Of a stretch of 64,000 nt of DNA, positions 34,312 through 45,908 are shown one piece after another. Numbering within the stretch: the first letter of the stretch is position 1; every line of letters begins with the position of its first letter. The notes under the pieces are model-generated. The model was not told the origin of the DNA and ran no database searches. It worked only from the letters and a program-made list of their open reading frames with translations. A program made the position numbers and the translations under genes. This DNA comes from Enterobacter sp. C2 (lineage in GTDB: Bacteria > Pseudomonadota > Gammaproteobacteria > Enterobacterales > Enterobacteriaceae): the NCBI RefSeq assembly GCF_019880405.1, contig NZ_CP082269.1, positions 868,001-932,000 of the forward strand, written 5' to 3'.

Positions 34312-37300
34312 ATGAGCGACAACCACGCGGCCCGTCAGGGCGATGAGATTATTCACTCCTCTGTGTTCGCCGATATCACCGGCATTATGGCGGAAGGCGT
34401 GGCGTATGCCGTCGCCGGCTCGGCCGTCGCAGCGGCAGCCGCCGTGGCCGCCCCGCTGCTGGGTACCGGCGCAGCGGCCGCAGGGGTGGCTGCCATCGGC
34501 TCCGGCTGCGTGTTAAGCGGCATCATCGGCGGCGTCCTGGCGAACCTGGCGGGCATCACGGACGACATCACCCGGGCGGCGGCGGGGCTGGGGGACAGGC
34601 TCTTTCCGCCTTCGCCGGCGGGTAACATCGTCACCGGCTCACCGGATGTGATTATCAACGGCCTGCCCGCGGCCCGGGCAGCGGGCAGGCTCACCCCGGC
34701 GGATATGCCGGACCCGGAGCCACAGTCCCCGGACAGCTTTGCCGATTACGGCGGGATGCTGCTCGCTGCCGCCGGGCAGATGGGCAGTGAGATGTGGCAG
34801 CCCACCGTGGCCTCCGCCGACCCGGGCACCACGCCGCGGGAAGAGGACCGGGTGCTGTGTGACAGACATTCAGGCCCTCAGTATCTGGCGGAGGGTCTGA
34901 CAGCGTGTTTATCAACGGCCAGCCCGCGGTGCGCACCGGGGACCGCACCACCTGCGGCGGCACCGTGTCGGGTGCGGTGTCGCCGAACGTGATTATCGGC
35001 GGCGGGACCCTGCGGGTGCGGGATATTAAAAGCGGTAAGGTGCCGGGGCTGACCCTGGCGATGGTGGCCCTGTCGCTCATCCGCGGCCGCCCCGGCACCA
35101 TTCTGAAAAACATGCCCTGTGCGCTGGCGGCCGCCGGGGGCGGCATGCTGGCGGATATGGCCGTTAACGCGCTCTTTGCCTCCCCGCACCCGGTGCACGC
35201 TGCCACCGGGGTGAAGGTGTTGAATGACGAGCATGAGCTTGATTTCTCCCTGCCGGGGTGTTTCCCCCTGCGCTGGCAGCGCAGCTACAACAGCCTGAAC
35301 ACCCGCGAAGGGCTCTTCGGCCAGGGCTGGGCCACCGCGTATGACAGCTGTCTCATGCTGCATGAAAACGAGGTGACCTGGTGGGATGAGACCGGGCGTG
35401 AGCTGCGCTTTACGCTTCCTGCGGTCGACCAGGCACTGTACAGCATCAGCGAGGGGGTGATGGTCCGCCGCAATGCGCACGGCGACGTGGCGATTGCGGA
35501 TGAGGACGGGGCCGTCTGGCGGCTGTTTAAGCCTGTGCGTACTGACCCCGGCCTGCTCCGGCTGGCCTCGCTCAGCGATGAATATGGCAACGCCCTGGAA
35601 ACGGAGTGGGATGCGCAGGGCCGCCTGGTCAGTATCCATGACGAACCCCGCGCCATCGACGTCACGCTGCACTATGAGGATGAGCGCTTCCCGCAGCGGG
35701 TCACCGCCGCCACGCACTCCGGCGGGGATAAAACGTGGCCGCTGATGCGCTGGCGCTACGACGCGCGCGGACAGCTGGCTGCCGCCACCGACCCCGCGGG
35801 CGTGACCACGCGGGAGTACCGCTACAACGACCACGGCCTGATGGTCTGGCACCGCCTGGCGGGCGGGCCGGAGAGTGAGTACCGCTGGCAGCACGCCGAC
35901 CACTGGCGGGTGGTGGAGACCCGGACCAGCACCGGCGACGGCTGCCGCATCGCCTATGACCTTGGAGGCCGGGCTGACCACCGTGAGCCGGTATGACGGA
36001 CACACATGCCGTCACTACTGGAACGACCAGCAGCTCATCACCCGCTTTGTGGATGAGCGGGGTGAAAGCTGGCGTTACGACTGGAACGAACATGAGCAGC
36101 TGGTGCGCCGCACCGACCCCGCCGGGCATGCCGTCACGTTCGTGTATGACGACAGCGGCAACCGGGTGCAGGAGACCGACGCGGACGGCAACGTCCGCGC
36201 AACGCAGTGGCTGGTGCACCGCGCCCTGCCGGTGGCGGTCACGGAGCCGGACGGGACAACCACGCGCTTTTACTACGATGCGCACCACGGCCTGGCGCGT
36301 ATCGTCGACGCCCACGGGCAGAGCACGCTGCTTCATCGCGATGAATATGGCCGGGTGGTGGAGGAGGTGGATGCCGCCGGGAACAGCCGCCGCATGGAGT
36401 ATAACGACGCCGGGCAGCTCATCCGCGCCACGGACTGTTCCGGGCGGGTGACCCGCTACCGCTGGCATCCCCGGGGCTGGCTCAGCGCAGAAATCACGGC
36501 GGACGGAGAGGAGACCCGCCGGGGTTATGACCCGGCAGGCCGCCCGGTGCTGCTGGCGCGGGCGGAGGGCTGGCAGGAGCGCCTCATCTGGAGTAAACAG
36601 GGCCTGCCGCTGGGCGCGACGGGGGCGGACGGTAAACGCCGCACCTTTGCTTACGATGAGGCCGGGCGGCTGGTCGTCACCACGGACCCGCGGGGCGGGA
36701 CAGTACGCCGCACCTGGGACAGCCGGGGACGCCTTACCGCGCTGGAGAATGAGAACGGGGAGACGTACCGGTTCCGCCCGGGGGCAGACTCCCTGCTGCT
36801 GGAGGAAGCCGGGCCGGACGGGGTTGTCACCCGCTACGGCTATGATGCCTGCGGGCGCACCGTGTCGCGCACCTTCGCCGCCGGGCATCCGGACGCCATC
36901 ACCCACACCTTCGCCTGGAGCCCGGCCGGACAGCTGTTAACGCACACCACGCCCGAAGGCCAGACCCGCCGGCACTACACCAGGGGCGGACTGCTGAGCC
37001 GCATCGCCCTGCACCCTGCGCTTTCAGCCGGTGCGTGGAGCCGCGAGGCGGAGCAGGAACTCTGCTTTGAGTATGATGCCCTCGGCCGCGTGACGCGTGA
37101 GCAGGGGGAGCACGGCGAACTGGTCTGGGAGTATGACGCAACCGGGAACCGCACGGCGGTCCGGCTGCCGGACGGACGCACACTGAAGCAGCACTACTAC
37201 GGCAGCGGCCACCTGCTGGGTATCGCCCTTGACGGCCTGCCGGTGACGGACTTCACCCGCGACGAACTGCACCGGGAGGTCAGCCGCACCCAGGGCGCGC

Positions 37301-38712
37301 TCACCACCCGCAGCGACTATGACCGCCCGGGCCGCCTGCACCGCCGGGACGTTTTCACCGGCAGCGCGCAGCGTCCGGCCCCGCGCCGCTGGTCCCGCCG
37401 GTGGGATTACGACTACCGCAACAACCCGGTGCGCGAGGAGCGCGACGACGATCCGTTCAGCTGGTATCACTGGCAGTACGACAGCACCGGACGGCTGCTG
37501 TCACAGGACGGCACGCTGCCGGGCCGGGAGCAGTGGCGGTGGGATGCGGCAGGCAACCCGCTGGACGGAAAAGCGACAGAAGCAGTGCACGCTAACCGTG
37601 TGACGCAGCTTAACGGTATTCACTGGCGCCACGACATCCACGGCCGCACCGTGGAGAAGGACGACGGTCAGACCTGCTGGCACTACCGCTACGACGGGGA
37701 GCACCGCCTGGCGGAGGTCACCAGCCGGCCGCGCGACCGCACCCGGCCGCAGGTGGCGGTCAGCTTCCGCTACGATCCGCTGGGCAGGCGCATCAGTAAG
37801 ACCTGCCGCCGGACGCTGGCAGGGCAGCCGCACGGCAGGGAGGTCACCACCCGGTTTATCTGGGAAGGGTTCCGGCTGCTGCAGGAGATCCGGAATGAGG
37901 TGCCGCTGACCTACGTCTACAGCGATCAGCACAGCCACGAGCCGCTGGCCCGTATTGACGGCGTGAATACCCCGGACATCTACTGGTTCCATAACCAGCC
38001 CAACGGCACGCCGGAGCGCCTGACGGATGCAGAGGGGCAGGTGTGCCAGGAAGCACAGAACAGCGCGTGGGGAAAACTGCTGCATGAGCGGGACGTACAG
38101 CTGCCGTATGCCCAGAACCTGCGGATGCAGGGTCAGTATCTGGATCGGGAGACGGGTCTTCACTATAATCTGTTCCGGTACTACGACCCGGACTGCGGAC
38201 GCTTTACCCAGCAGGATCCGATAGGGCTGGCGGGGGGACTGAACCTCTACCAGTATGCACCGAACCCGCTGGGGTGGGTGGATCCGTGGGGGTTGAGTTG
38301 TGAGAGAATTAAAGGGAAGTATAAAGAGGTTGATAAATCTCCTCTGCCTCCGACACTTGCTGCAACGTTTACAAATAGTGAATATAAAACTGTGATGACG
38401 ACAGAAGATATTCTCATGTATAGAATTTTTGGTGGAAGTGCGAAAGCGAATGGCTCCTTCGTTTCAACTGTAAGCGCGAGTAGTAGAATACAGGCTAAAA
38501 TTGATGCGGCCCTTTTACCTCAGTGGAAAAATACACGACAATTTGAGGCTGCAATCCTAGTTCCGAAGGGGACGATTTTGCAAATTGGTGAGATTGCACC
38601 ACAAATTACAAAATCTGGAACTATTCTTGCAGGTGGAGCGGATCAGATAATTTTGCCAAGAGGATGGGATCAGCAATGGATATTGGATATTAAAAAAATT
38701 GATACAATCTAA
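34312..38712 (+). pseudogene. Rhs family polymorphic toxin with N-terminal prePAAR/PAAR, two frameshifts
   Basis: About 1,470 codons. The N-terminus has the prePAAR motif HAARQGDEIIH (AARxxDxxxH), a Gly/Ala-rich transmembrane pair (about 30-85) and a PAAR-like part (NIVTGSPDVIINGLPAARA). The core has many YD repeats such as YDEAGRLVVTTDPRG. It closes at DPIGLAGGLNLYQYAPNPLG and VDPWGL. The frame breaks twice. Near 34894 one base is missing where E-G-S-D-S-V is expected after YLAEG. Near 35962 one extra T occurs where AYDLEAGLTT is expected. The shifts are opposite, so the remaining two thirds, including the toxin tip, is in the original frame. Real inactivation or assembly error are both possible. 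Confidence 0.85.
38296..38712 (+). other. Variable C-terminal toxin tip of Rhs, ART/TNT-like (tentative)
   Basis: After VDPWGL the base composition drops sharply to AT-rich and the protein becomes unique for about 138 residues. It contains EDILMYRIFGGSAKANGSFV followed by STVS, then AAILVPKGTILQIGEIAPQ and ILAGGADQIILPRGWDQQW. An early YR, a central S-T-x-S and a late G-G-x-x-Q-I-I-L-P are reminiscent of ADP-ribosyltransferase-like or TNT-like NAD-consuming toxin folds. The family is not certain. It would act in the target cell's cytoplasm once delivered. Confidence 0.45.
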
Positions 38713-38723
38713 GGAATATACTA

Positions 38724-38990
38724 ATGACTAAACCTGAAGTTTTGAAAATATTAAATAAAACGTTGGACGATATAAAGAAGGAAAGAAGTGTGCATCGTAA
38801 AATGGATCTATGTGATATTATTGCGAAGTATGAAAAGGTTATTAATGAAATAAAAATGAATACTTTACAATATAATGAAATAGTAAATTCAGTAAAGGCA
38901 TACTTAGAAATATATAATGATTATGATAATCCATTATTATATAAAATGTCGGATGCAGAAAATGCTGTAAAAGAGTATCTTGACAGTTAA
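38724..38990 (+). CDS. Probable Rhs immunity protein
   Basis: 88 residues, entirely helical and AT-rich: MTKPEVLKILNKTLDDIKKE, then CDIIAKYEKVINEIKMNTLQ and NAVKEYLDS. It starts 11 bases after the rhs stop with AAGGAATATACTA upstream. No signal peptide or membrane segment, so it is cytoplasmic, as expected for a neutraliser of a cytoplasmic toxin. Position directly behind the tip and shared low GC make it the cognate immunity gene by inference. No known family is recognised. Confidence 0.75.
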   Translation: MTKPEVLKILNKTLDDIKKERSVHRKMDLCDIIAKYEKVINEIKMNTLQYNEIVNSVKAYLEIYNDYDNPLLYKMSDAENAVKEYLDS

Positions 38991-39076
38991 TTATATGCTT
39001 TTAACCGGAAAAAGGATATGTGCTTGACATATTTTGTGTAACCAACGGAGCGGATACGGAAAGCCGGGTGTGCATA

Positions 39077-39195
39077 CAGGGCCAGTACCTGGACCGTGAC
39101 AAGTTTATCAGGAACAAATTTGAATGTGTGTAGCGCAACCCAGGAGGGGCGAGTAAACCTATAATCTGTTCCGGTACTACGACCCGGACTGCGGA
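39077..39195 (+). pseudogene. Remnant of an rhs core end
   Basis: Two separated pieces of rhs core survive: QGQYLDRD (39077-39100) and YNLFRYYDPDCG (39160-39195). The second is a perfect 36-base copy of 38164-38199 in the intact rhs gene, where the same residues precede the toxin tip. The sequence between them is scrambled and has stops. This is the footprint of an older rhs end displaced by the present tip. Nothing else is seen from 38991 to 39076; 39196-39304 holds no recognisable gene. Confidence 0.75.
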
Positions 39196-39304
39196 TTGCA
39201 CATCGCCCCCTGCCTGTTGCCACTACAGAGTGTGATCCGGATAGACCAGAAAAGTGTTACCTGTGTTCCCTGTCTGATCTGTTACCTACATATCCGGTTA
39301 TACA

Positions 39305-39319
39305 GTAGCGCCACCCGGC
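39305..39319. repeat. REP half-site at right edge of rhs island
   Basis: GTAGCGCCACCCGGC, identical to the right half of the REP unit at 33871-33885, in the same orientation, five bases before the sbcC stop. Confidence 0.75.
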
Positions 39320-39323
39320 ATAT

Positions 39324-42300
39324 TCACGTCACGGCATATTTCCCGTCGAGCTTGCTGTACCCCAGGCCGTTGATCTTCCTTACCTTGATTTGTACCGGGA
39401 TGCGCTCCTTCATCGCCTCAACGTGGCTGATGACGCCGATAGTCTTGCCGCTGGCGTTGAGCGCGTCGAGGGCATCGAGGGCGGTATCCAGGGTTTCGCT
39501 GTCCAGCGTGCCGAACCCTTCGTCAAGGAACAGCGAGTCGATACGGGTTTTATGGCTCACCAGATCGGAGAGCGCCAGCGCCAGCGCCAGGCTAACGAGG
39601 AAGCTCTCTCCGCCTGAAAGCGTACGCGTATCGCGTACCGCGTCAGCCTGCCAGGTATCCACCACCTCCAGTTCCAGTGCCTCGCTGGCTTTTCGCTTCA
39701 GCAGGTAGCGGCCGTGCAGACGAGTGAGCTGGTTATTCGCCAGCCAGACCAGGTTATCCAGCGTCAGCCCCTGAGCGAACTTACGGAACTTATCCCCCTC
39801 TTTAGAGCCAATCAGCCCATTCAGGTAGCTCCAGTCCGCCAGCAGGCGAGTGGCCTCCTCAATCTCCAGCAACAGCGCCTGCTGGCGCTGACGACTCTCG
39901 GCATCCTGCCGGAGTTGCTGGCGGATCTCTCCTTGACGGGTGGTGTTCTCCCGCAGCTGCTGTGCCAGCGCGTTTAGCGCGGCGCGCGTTTGCTCTACGC
40001 TGGCCTCCTCGCTCAGCCCGGCAGGCGGCTGGGCCTGATGGGCCGCCAGCGCTGCCTGGGCCTGGGTCAGCAGAACCTGGCTCTGCTGTAACTGGCTCTC
40101 CAGCGACTGCTGAAGCTGCTCAAGACGCTGGCGTTCGCCATCCTCAAGCAGGGCGGCGAGAAATGCCTGCTGATCGGGGAAGGGGCTCTGCGCCAGCTCG
40201 GCGTCAAACTGCGCCTGCTGCTGCGCCACGCGCCCGGCCTCCAGGGCCAGCTGCTGCTGGAGCGTTTGAACCTGACCGTGGAGAGAGACACAGTCGTGGT
40301 GTACCTGCTGCCAGCCGTCGAGGCTGACGGGTTCTCCCTCCGCTGCGCCGTCGGCAGGGAGCTCTAGCAGGGGCTGGAGTTGGGCCGCACGCTCCTGGAG
40401 CGTTGCGACGTGGGTCTGATTCTGCTGCCACTGACGGGACTCCTCCTCGCGGGCGGCAAACCAGGCAGACTCTTCCCCATCTGCGGGCAGGGTTAGTCCG
40501 AGCTGGGTCAGGCTCTCTGCCAGCGTCTGGCGGCGAGCGTCAATGGTCTGCTGGGCGTGTGCCGCCTGCTGCTGGAGTTCGTTGAGCTGCTCCTCCAGCG
40601 CCAGCCGCTGGCTGTACCGGTAGAGCTGCTGCTCGCGGGCCTCCTCAGCCTGTAACCAGCCGCTGACGTCCTCCTCGGGCGTCAGCGCGATATTGAGCGC
40701 GCTACATAGCTCGCGCCACTGCTGGCTTAACGCCAGATCGTTTTGTGCTTCGGCCTCGGCGGCAAGGCGATCTCTCTCGCTCTGCTTCACCAGCGCATCC
40801 AGCTGGCCGCGCAGGGCCGCGCCGCTCTCTGCCAGCTGCTTAACCTCGCGCTCCAGGGCATCGCGCCGGGCCTGGTTGGCATCTACGGTCATCGCCTGGT
40901 ACTCCGCGACCGCCGGGTGAGCTGTCGATCCGCAGAGCGGACAGGGCTCGCCAGCCCGCAGCCGCTCGCGCTCGGCCTCCAGACCTTTGATCCGCTCTTC
41001 CAGGGCGCAAATTGTCTTCACCTCGGCCAGCAGCGCGTTTTTCTCTTTATACGCCTGACGCCGCTGGGTCAGAGTCTGGTTGAGCGTCGCTTGCTCCGCG
41101 TCGCTCTCGGCCAGCGTTTTTTGCAGCAGCTTGAGACGCTGCTGAAGAGGCGCGAAGCTGGCATGCAGCACGTTCAGGCGCTGGCGCAGCGGGCGCTGTT
41201 GGGCCAGATCGGCTATCGCCTGCTGCAACGCCTCGGCGCTCAGATCCAGCCCAGGGGCGTTCAACGCCGTCAGCTGCTGCTGAAGCTTTTCCCGGCGTGC
41301 GCTGAGCGTCAGGGCGTGCTTCTTCTCTTCTGCCTGCTGAGTAAAGTTGGCCCGCCAGCCGGTGAGCTCGCTCTGCCAACGCTGCCAGCGTTCGTGCGCG
41401 GTCAGCCAGTCGGCCAGCGTTTTCTGTTCCTGCTGTAACGTGCTCATCTGCGCGTCGGCAGTGGCGCGAATGCGGCTGCGCTTGCTCAACTGCAGTTGTA
41501 AGCGAGTATTCACTTCCTCCGCCTGACGCTGGGTCTGGCCGTGGGTGCGGATCTGCTCCTGTAAACTTTGCCATATCGGTCGCAGCTGCTGGGCGGGGCG
41601 GGCCTGCTCCAGCGCGGCAAGCTGCGGGCGGGCGCTCTCCAGCGCCTGCCGGGCGCCATTCAGCGTCGTCTGTGCCCGGGCCGCGTCGGCATACAGCTCG
41701 TCGCCGCGCGTCAGCCAGTGGAGCAGGGTCTGCTCGCGCTGTTGTGTGGCAACCAGCGTCTGTTCCTGGTCAGTAAGCACCTGCAAACTTTCACTCAGAG
41801 TCTGGATCTGCTCGGCGCTCAGCAGCTGAATGCCCTCGGCCTGGGCCTGACGCTGCTCCAGCTCGCTGCGCGCCGCTTTGTGCTTTTCAAACACCATCGC
41901 TGAGATCTGGCCGTAGATCTCGGTGCCGGTCAGCTCTTCCAGCAGCTCGGCCCGCTCTTTCGGTTTGGCATTGAGGAAGGCGGCAAACTGTCCCTGGGAG
42001 AGCAGCATCGAGCGGGTAAAGCGGCCGTAGTCCAGCCCCGTTAGAGTGGCGGTGAGCTCCAGCTTATCTTTCACCTTATCGGCGAGAATTTTACCGTCGG
42101 CGCAGAGCGCCAGCTCAACGCGGGGCACCTGGAGATTACCCCCGGCCTGGTTGCGGGCACGGTTTTGGCTCCAGAAGGCGCGATAGGCAATGCCTTTGAC
42201 CTCAAACTCCACCTCGGCCAGGCACTCGGCGGTGTCGCGGGTCATCAGGTCGTTCTGCGACTGCGACACGTTGCTCAGGCGCGGCGTCTCGTGATAGAGC

Positions 42301-42458
42301 GCCAGACAGATAGCATCCAGCAGGGTGGTTTTCCCCGCGCCGGTGGGGCCGGTAATGGCAAACAGCCCGTTACTGGCAAAGGGCTCAGCGGTGAAATCAA
42401 TCTTCCACTCCCCCTTCAGGGAGTTAATGTTCTTCAGGCGCAGGCTAAGGATTTTCAT
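39324..42458 (-). CDS. sbcC: Exonuclease SbcCD subunit C (SMC-like ATPase)
   Basis: 1,044 residues (E. coli 1,048). The N-terminal Walker A is [20 protein letters not shown] (GPTGAGKT at 37-44). Long coiled coils rich in Gln, Glu, Ala and Leu (about 180-480 and 530-830) flank the zinc hook [12 protein letters not shown], cysteines near 506 and 509. The C-terminal ATPase half shows [20 protein letters not shown] (signature motif) and [20 protein letters not shown] (Walker B). SbcCD cleaves DNA hairpins and protein-blocked ends. The start overlaps the sbcD stop by four bases. Confidence 0.98.
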   Translation of the reverse strand: MKILSLRLKNINSLKGEWKIDFTAEPFASNGLFAITGPTGAGKTTLLDAICLALYHETPRLSNVSQSQNDLMTRDTAECLAEVEFEVKGIAYRAFWSQNRARNQAGGNLQVPRVELALCADGKILADKVKDKLELTATLTGLDYGRFTRSMLLSQGQFAAFLNAKPKERAELLEELTGTEIYGQISAMVFEKHKAARSELEQRQAQAEGIQLLSAEQIQTLSESLQVLTDQEQTLVATQQREQTLLHWLTRGDELYADAARAQTTLNGARQALESARPQLAALEQARPAQQLRPIWQSLQEQIRTHGQTQRQAEEVNTRLQLQLSKRSRIRATADAQMSTLQQEQKTLADWLTAHERWQRWQSELTGWRANFTQQAEEKKHALTLSARREKLQQQLTALNAPGLDLSAEALQQAIADLAQQRPLRQRLNVLHASFAPLQQRLKLLQKTLAESDAEQATLNQTLTQRRQAYKEKNALLAEVKTICALEERIKGLEAERERLRAGEPCPLCGSTAHPAVAEYQAMTVDANQARRDALEREVKQLAESGAALRGQLDALVKQSERDRLAAEAEAQNDLALSQQWRELCSALNIALTPEEDVSGWLQAEEAREQQLYRYSQRLALEEQLNELQQQAAHAQQTIDARRQTLAESLTQLGLTLPADGEESAWFAAREEESRQWQQNQTHVATLQERAAQLQPLLELPADGAAEGEPVSLDGWQQVHHDCVSLHGQVQTLQQQLALEAGRVAQQQAQFDAELAQSPFPDQQAFLAALLEDGERQRLEQLQQSLESQLQQSQVLLTQAQAALAAHQAQPPAGLSEEASVEQTRAALNALAQQLRENTTRQGEIRQQLRQDAESRQRQQALLLEIEEATRLLADWSYLNGLIGSKEGDKFRKFAQGLTLDNLVWLANNQLTRLHGRYLLKRKASEALELEVVDTWQADAVRDTRTLSGGESFLVSLALALALSDLVSHKTRIDSLFLDEGFGTLDSETLDTALDALDALNASGKTIGVISHVEAMKERIPVQIKVRKINGLGYSKLDGKYAVT

Positions 42459-43657
42459 GCGTCTTGCTCCTGGGTCAGCTCTTCTACGGTGGCGCTAAAG
42501 AGGGTGCGAACCCGCTGGCCCTGCGCCTCGTCCGGCTCCTCCAGCGCCAGGCGACGCTCGAAAACCTCCTCCACGCGCAGCTCGCTGAGGGTTTCCCGCA
42601 GTTCGCCCGCCATCATTCGCTGACGCTGCTCGCGGCTGCGGCGTACCAGCAGCACTTCGACCGGCAGATCCTCGGTCATGGCCTGGATCCGGCGCTGCAT
42701 ATCCGTCAGCCAGTCGTCGGTGGTGATTTCGATATCGAGCCATACCGGCGGCGAAGCGGGGGACCCGCGCCACTGCTCAAGCTGCTGGCCAATGGCGGCA
42801 AGATCGCCTTTGATCACTGCCAGCTGCTGGGTAACCGGCACGGTAAGAGGCGTGACGTCCGCCAGTCTGCCGTCGGCGAAGGTCACCAGGTTAACGCTTT
42901 TAGCCTTGCCGGTTTCGTCGAAGCTGAGAGCAATAGGTGAACCGCAGTAGCGGATATGATCCTGACCACCAATAATCTGCGGACGATGAATGTGCCCGAG
43001 GGCGATATAGTCCACCGGGGGAAAATTCTGCGCCGGGAAGGCGTCCAGGGTACCAATATAGATGTCGCGCACCGCGTCGCTTTTGCTGGCCCCGACGGTG
43101 GTCAGGTGGCCGCTGGCGATAATCGGCAGCGGCGCGTCGCCGCGCAGGGCACAGGCCTGCTGGTACTGCTGCTGGTAGTAGTCGGTGATCGCCGCCAGCA
43201 GATGCTGCTGCTTCTCGCTGCCGGAGAGGCCCGCCTGGCTGGTAACGATATCGCGCGGGCGTAAAAACGGCACCGGGCAGAAAACCGCCCCCGGCGTGCC
43301 GTCACGATGCTTAAGGATGAACGGCGCACAGCCCGCTGCGGCCACGACGGTGGTGTGCAGAAAGGCCAGGATCTCCCGGGACTCATTCAGGGTAGCGACC
43401 GAGTCGTGGTTACCCGCCAGCACTACCAGGTGACAGCCGGTCTGCTGGAGCTGAACCACAAAGCGGTAGTAGAGTTCGCGAGCGTAGCTGGGAGGCGCGC
43501 CGGTATCAAAAATATCGCCAGCAACGATAATGGCATCGACCTGCTGGGCCTCTGCCGTCTCCAGCAGCCAGTCAAGAAAGGCGGCGTGTTCAGCGGCCCG
43601 GCTCTTGCTGTAAAAGTTTTGGCCGAGATGCCAGTCAGAGGTGTGAAGGATGCGCAT
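42455..43657 (-). CDS. sbcD: Exonuclease SbcCD subunit D (Mre11-like nuclease)
   Basis: 400 residues (E. coli 400). Metallophosphoesterase motifs are intact: [67 protein letters not shown] and [14 protein letters not shown]. It provides the manganese-dependent nuclease activity of the SbcCD complex. It is the promoter-proximal gene of the pair and is divergent from phoB. Confidence 0.98.
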   Translation of the reverse strand: MRILHTSDWHLGQNFYSKSRAAEHAAFLDWLLETAEAQQVDAIIVAGDIFDTGAPPSYARELYYRFVVQLQQTGCHLVVLAGNHDSVATLNESREILAFLHTTVVAAAGCAPFILKHRDGTPGAVFCPVPFLRPRDIVTSQAGLSGSEKQQHLLAAITDYYQQQYQQACALRGDAPLPIIASGHLTTVGASKSDAVRDIYIGTLDAFPAQNFPPVDYIALGHIHRPQIIGGQDHIRYCGSPIALSFDETGKAKSVNLVTFADGRLADVTPLTVPVTQQLAVIKGDLAAIGQQLEQWRGSPASPPVWLDIEITTDDWLTDMQRRIQAMTEDLPVEVLLVRRSREQRQRMMAGELRETLSELRVEEVFERRLALEEPDEAQGQRVRTLFSATVEELTQEQDA

Positions 43658-43774
43658 ATCGGTTCCATGGCAAAAAAGCGTAAGGCGGATTATAAACGTT
43701 TAGGCACAGCGGGAAAGCGGCGATCGTCTTGCAGATGTCATCTGCATGCTTTCAGGTTCATAATGCCTTCACGC

Positions 43775-43808
43775 TTTTCATAAATCTGTCATAAATCTGA
43801 CGCATAAT
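43775..43808 (+). promoter_or_regulatory. Pho box and -10 element of phoB
   Basis: Three 7-base units at 11-base spacing, TTTTCAT (43775), CTGTCAT (43786) and CTGACGC (43797), separated by AAAT, make a PhoB-binding Pho box essentially like that of E. coli phoB. CATAAT at 43803-43808 is the likely -10. Autoregulation of phoBR by PhoB is expected. Confidence 0.9.
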
Positions 43809-43847
43809 GCGACGCAACATATTGATTACAACTATATAGGGCAAATC

Positions 43848-44537
43848 ATGGCGAGACGTATTCTGGTCGTAGAGGATGAGGCCCCCATTCGGGAGATGGT
43901 CTGCTTCGTGCTCGAGCAAAACGGCTTTCAGCCTGTTGAAGCGGAAGATTATGACAGTGCGGTGAACCAGCTCAACGAGCCGTGGCCCGATCTTATCCTG
44001 CTCGACTGGATGCTGCCTGGCGGCTCGGGGATTCAGTTTATCAAGCACCTGAAACGTGAAAACATGACCCGGGATATTCCTGTTATGATGCTCACCGCGC
44101 GCGGCGAAGAGGAAGATCGCGTCCGCGGCCTGGAGACCGGGGCAGATGACTACATCACCAAACCCTTCTCGCCGAAGGAGCTGGTGGCACGTATCAAAGC
44201 CGTGATGCGGCGTATTTCGCCGATGGCGGTGGAAGAGGTGATTGAGATGCAGGGTCTGAGCCTCGATCCCACCTCTCATCGGGTCATGACCGGCGAAAAC
44301 CCGCTCGACATGGGGCCGACGGAGTTCAAGCTCCTGCACTTCTTTATGACTCACCCGGAGCGCGTCTACAGCCGCGAGCAGCTGCTGAACCACGTCTGGG
44401 GAACCAACGTCTACGTTGAGGATCGCACGGTGGACGTGCATATTCGCCGCCTGCGTAAAGCGCTGGAGCTGAGCGGCCATGACCGTATGGTGCAGACCGT
44501 TCGCGGCACGGGTTACCGTTTTTCGACCCGTTTCTAA
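43848..44537 (+). CDS. phoB: Phosphate response regulator PhoB
   Basis: 229 residues, E. coli length. Receiver domain: acidic pocket VEDEAP (Asp10, Glu11), phosphorylated Asp53 in [13 protein letters not shown], the conserved threonine in [11 protein letters not shown] and lysine in [14 protein letters not shown]. The C-terminal winged helix (about 130-227) includes [20 protein letters not shown] and [20 protein letters not shown]. When phosphate is low it is phosphorylated by PhoR and activates the Pho regulon. A Pho box precedes it; phoR follows 21 bases on. Confidence 0.98.
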   Translation: MARRILVVEDEAPIREMVCFVLEQNGFQPVEAEDYDSAVNQLNEPWPDLILLDWMLPGGSGIQFIKHLKRENMTRDIPVMMLTARGEEEDRVRGLETGADDYITKPFSPKELVARIKAVMRRISPMAVEEVIEMQGLSLDPTSHRVMTGENPLDMGPTEFKLLHFFMTHPERVYSREQLLNHVWGTNVYVEDRTVDVHIRRLRKALELSGHDRMVQTVRGTGYRFSTRF

Positions 44538-44558
44538 TCATTGACTGGAGTGTGACGC

Positions 44559-45854
44559 GTGCTGGAACGGCTGTCATGGAAAAGGCTGGTCTTAGAGCTG
44601 TTTTTAAGCTGTATCCCGGCTCTGGTGCTTGGAGCGATGTTTGGCTATCTGCCGTGGTTTTTGCTGGCCTCGGTCACTGGATTACTGATCTGGCACTTCT
44701 GGAATCTGCTCCAGCTCTCCTGGTGGCTGTGGGTGGACCGCAGCATGACCCCACCTCCAGGGCACGGCAGCTGGGAGCCACTGCTCTATGGCCTGCATCA
44801 GATGCAGCTGCGCAACAAAAAGCGCCGTCGCGAGCTGGGCAGCCTGATCAAACGCTTTCGCAGCGGCGCAGAGTCGCTGCCGGATGCGGTAGTGCTTACC
44901 ACCGAAGAGGGGGTGATCTTCTGGTGTAACGGCCTTGCCCAGCAGCTGCTGGGGCTGCGCTGGCCGGACGATAACGGCCAGAATATCCTCAACCTGCTGC
45001 GTTACCCCGAATTCACTCAGTACCTGAAGCAGCAGGCGTTTACTAAACCGCTTAACCTGGTGCTGAACAACGGACGGCATCTTGAGATCCGCGTCATGCC
45101 CTACAGCGAGCAGCAGCTGCTGATGGTCGCCCGCGACGTGACCCAGATGCACCAGCTGGAAGGGGCGCGACGCAACTTCTTTGCCAACGTCAGTCATGAG
45201 CTGCGCACGCCGCTGACGGTATTGCAGGGCTACCTGGAGATGATGCAGGAGCAGACCCTGGGCGGGGCGACGCGGGAAAAGGCGCTGCATACCATGCGGG
45301 AGCAGACCTCGCGTATGGAAGGCCTGGTAAAACAGCTGCTCACCCTGTCAAAAATTGAGGCCTCTCCAATCCATACCCTGAATGAAGTCATTGATGTGCC
45401 GATGATGCTGCGGGTGGTTGAACGAGAAGCCCAGACCCTGAGCCAGCAGCGGCAAGCCCTTGATTTTCATGTAGATAGTTCCCTCAAAGTGTTGGGCAGC
45501 GATGAGCAGATGCGCAGCGCTATCTCTAACCTGGTCTATAACGCGGTAAACCATACTCCGCCTGCCACGCACATCATCGTCAGCTGGCAGCGGGTCGCGA
45601 ACGGTGTGGAGTTCAGCGTTGAGGATAATGGACCGGGCATCGCCGCCGAACATATTCCACGCCTGACCGAGCGCTTCTACCGCGTCGATAAGGCGCGATC
45701 CCGCCAGACCGGCGGTAGCGGCCTGGGGCTGGCGATTGTTAAGCACGCCGTCAACCATCACGACAGCCGTCTGGAAATTACCAGCGAGCCGGGCAAAGGC
45801 ACCCGATTTAGCTTCACGTTGCCGGAAAGGTTCATTGCCAAAACTACCGAGTAG
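44559..45854 (+). CDS. phoR: Phosphate sensor histidine kinase PhoR
   Basis: 431 residues from a GTG start, the E. coli length. Two N-terminal membrane segments ([39 protein letters not shown]), a PAS domain (about 95-190, [20 protein letters not shown]), the dimerisation helix with the phosphorylated His in [20 protein letters not shown], and the ATP-binding domain with N-box [15 protein letters not shown]1 VEDNGPGIA, and G2 [20 protein letters not shown]. It phosphorylates PhoB when PstSCAB-PhoU signals low phosphate. Confidence 0.98.
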   Translation: MLERLSWKRLVLELFLSCIPALVLGAMFGYLPWFLLASVTGLLIWHFWNLLQLSWWLWVDRSMTPPPGHGSWEPLLYGLHQMQLRNKKRRRELGSLIKRFRSGAESLPDAVVLTTEEGVIFWCNGLAQQLLGLRWPDDNGQNILNLLRYPEFTQYLKQQAFTKPLNLVLNNGRHLEIRVMPYSEQQLLMVARDVTQMHQLEGARRNFFANVSHELRTPLTVLQGYLEMMQEQTLGGATREKALHTMREQTSRMEGLVKQLLTLSKIEASPIHTLNEVIDVPMMLRVVEREAQTLSQQRQALDFHVDSSLKVLGSDEQMRSAISNLVYNAVNHTPPATHIIVSWQRVANGVEFSVEDNGPGIAAEHIPRLTERFYRVDKARSRQTGGSGLGLAIVKHAVNHHDSRLEITSEPGKGTRFSFTLPERFIAKTTE

Positions 45855-45880
45855 CGTCCTCCCTGTCAGTATAACTTTCC

Positions 45881-45908
45881 ACAGGCCGCAAAATGCGGCC
45901 TGTTTGCT
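45881..45908 (+). terminator. Rho-independent terminator after phoR
   Basis: ACAGGCCGCA (45881-45890) and TGCGGCCTGT (45894-45903) form a perfect 10-bp stem with loop AAA, followed by TTGCTTT. It ends the phoBR operon 27 bases after the stop. Confidence 0.85.

Noticed and set aside
34878-36906. Long minus-strand frames opposite rhs
   Set aside because: They are shadows of the GC-rich YD-repeat core, which is plainly coded on the plus strand.
39230-39300. Stretch resembling the end of an insertion sequence (GTTACCTGTGTTCCCTGTCTG)
   Set aside because: No transposase frame, inverted terminal repeats or target duplication could be matched; left as unexplained rhs-island debris.
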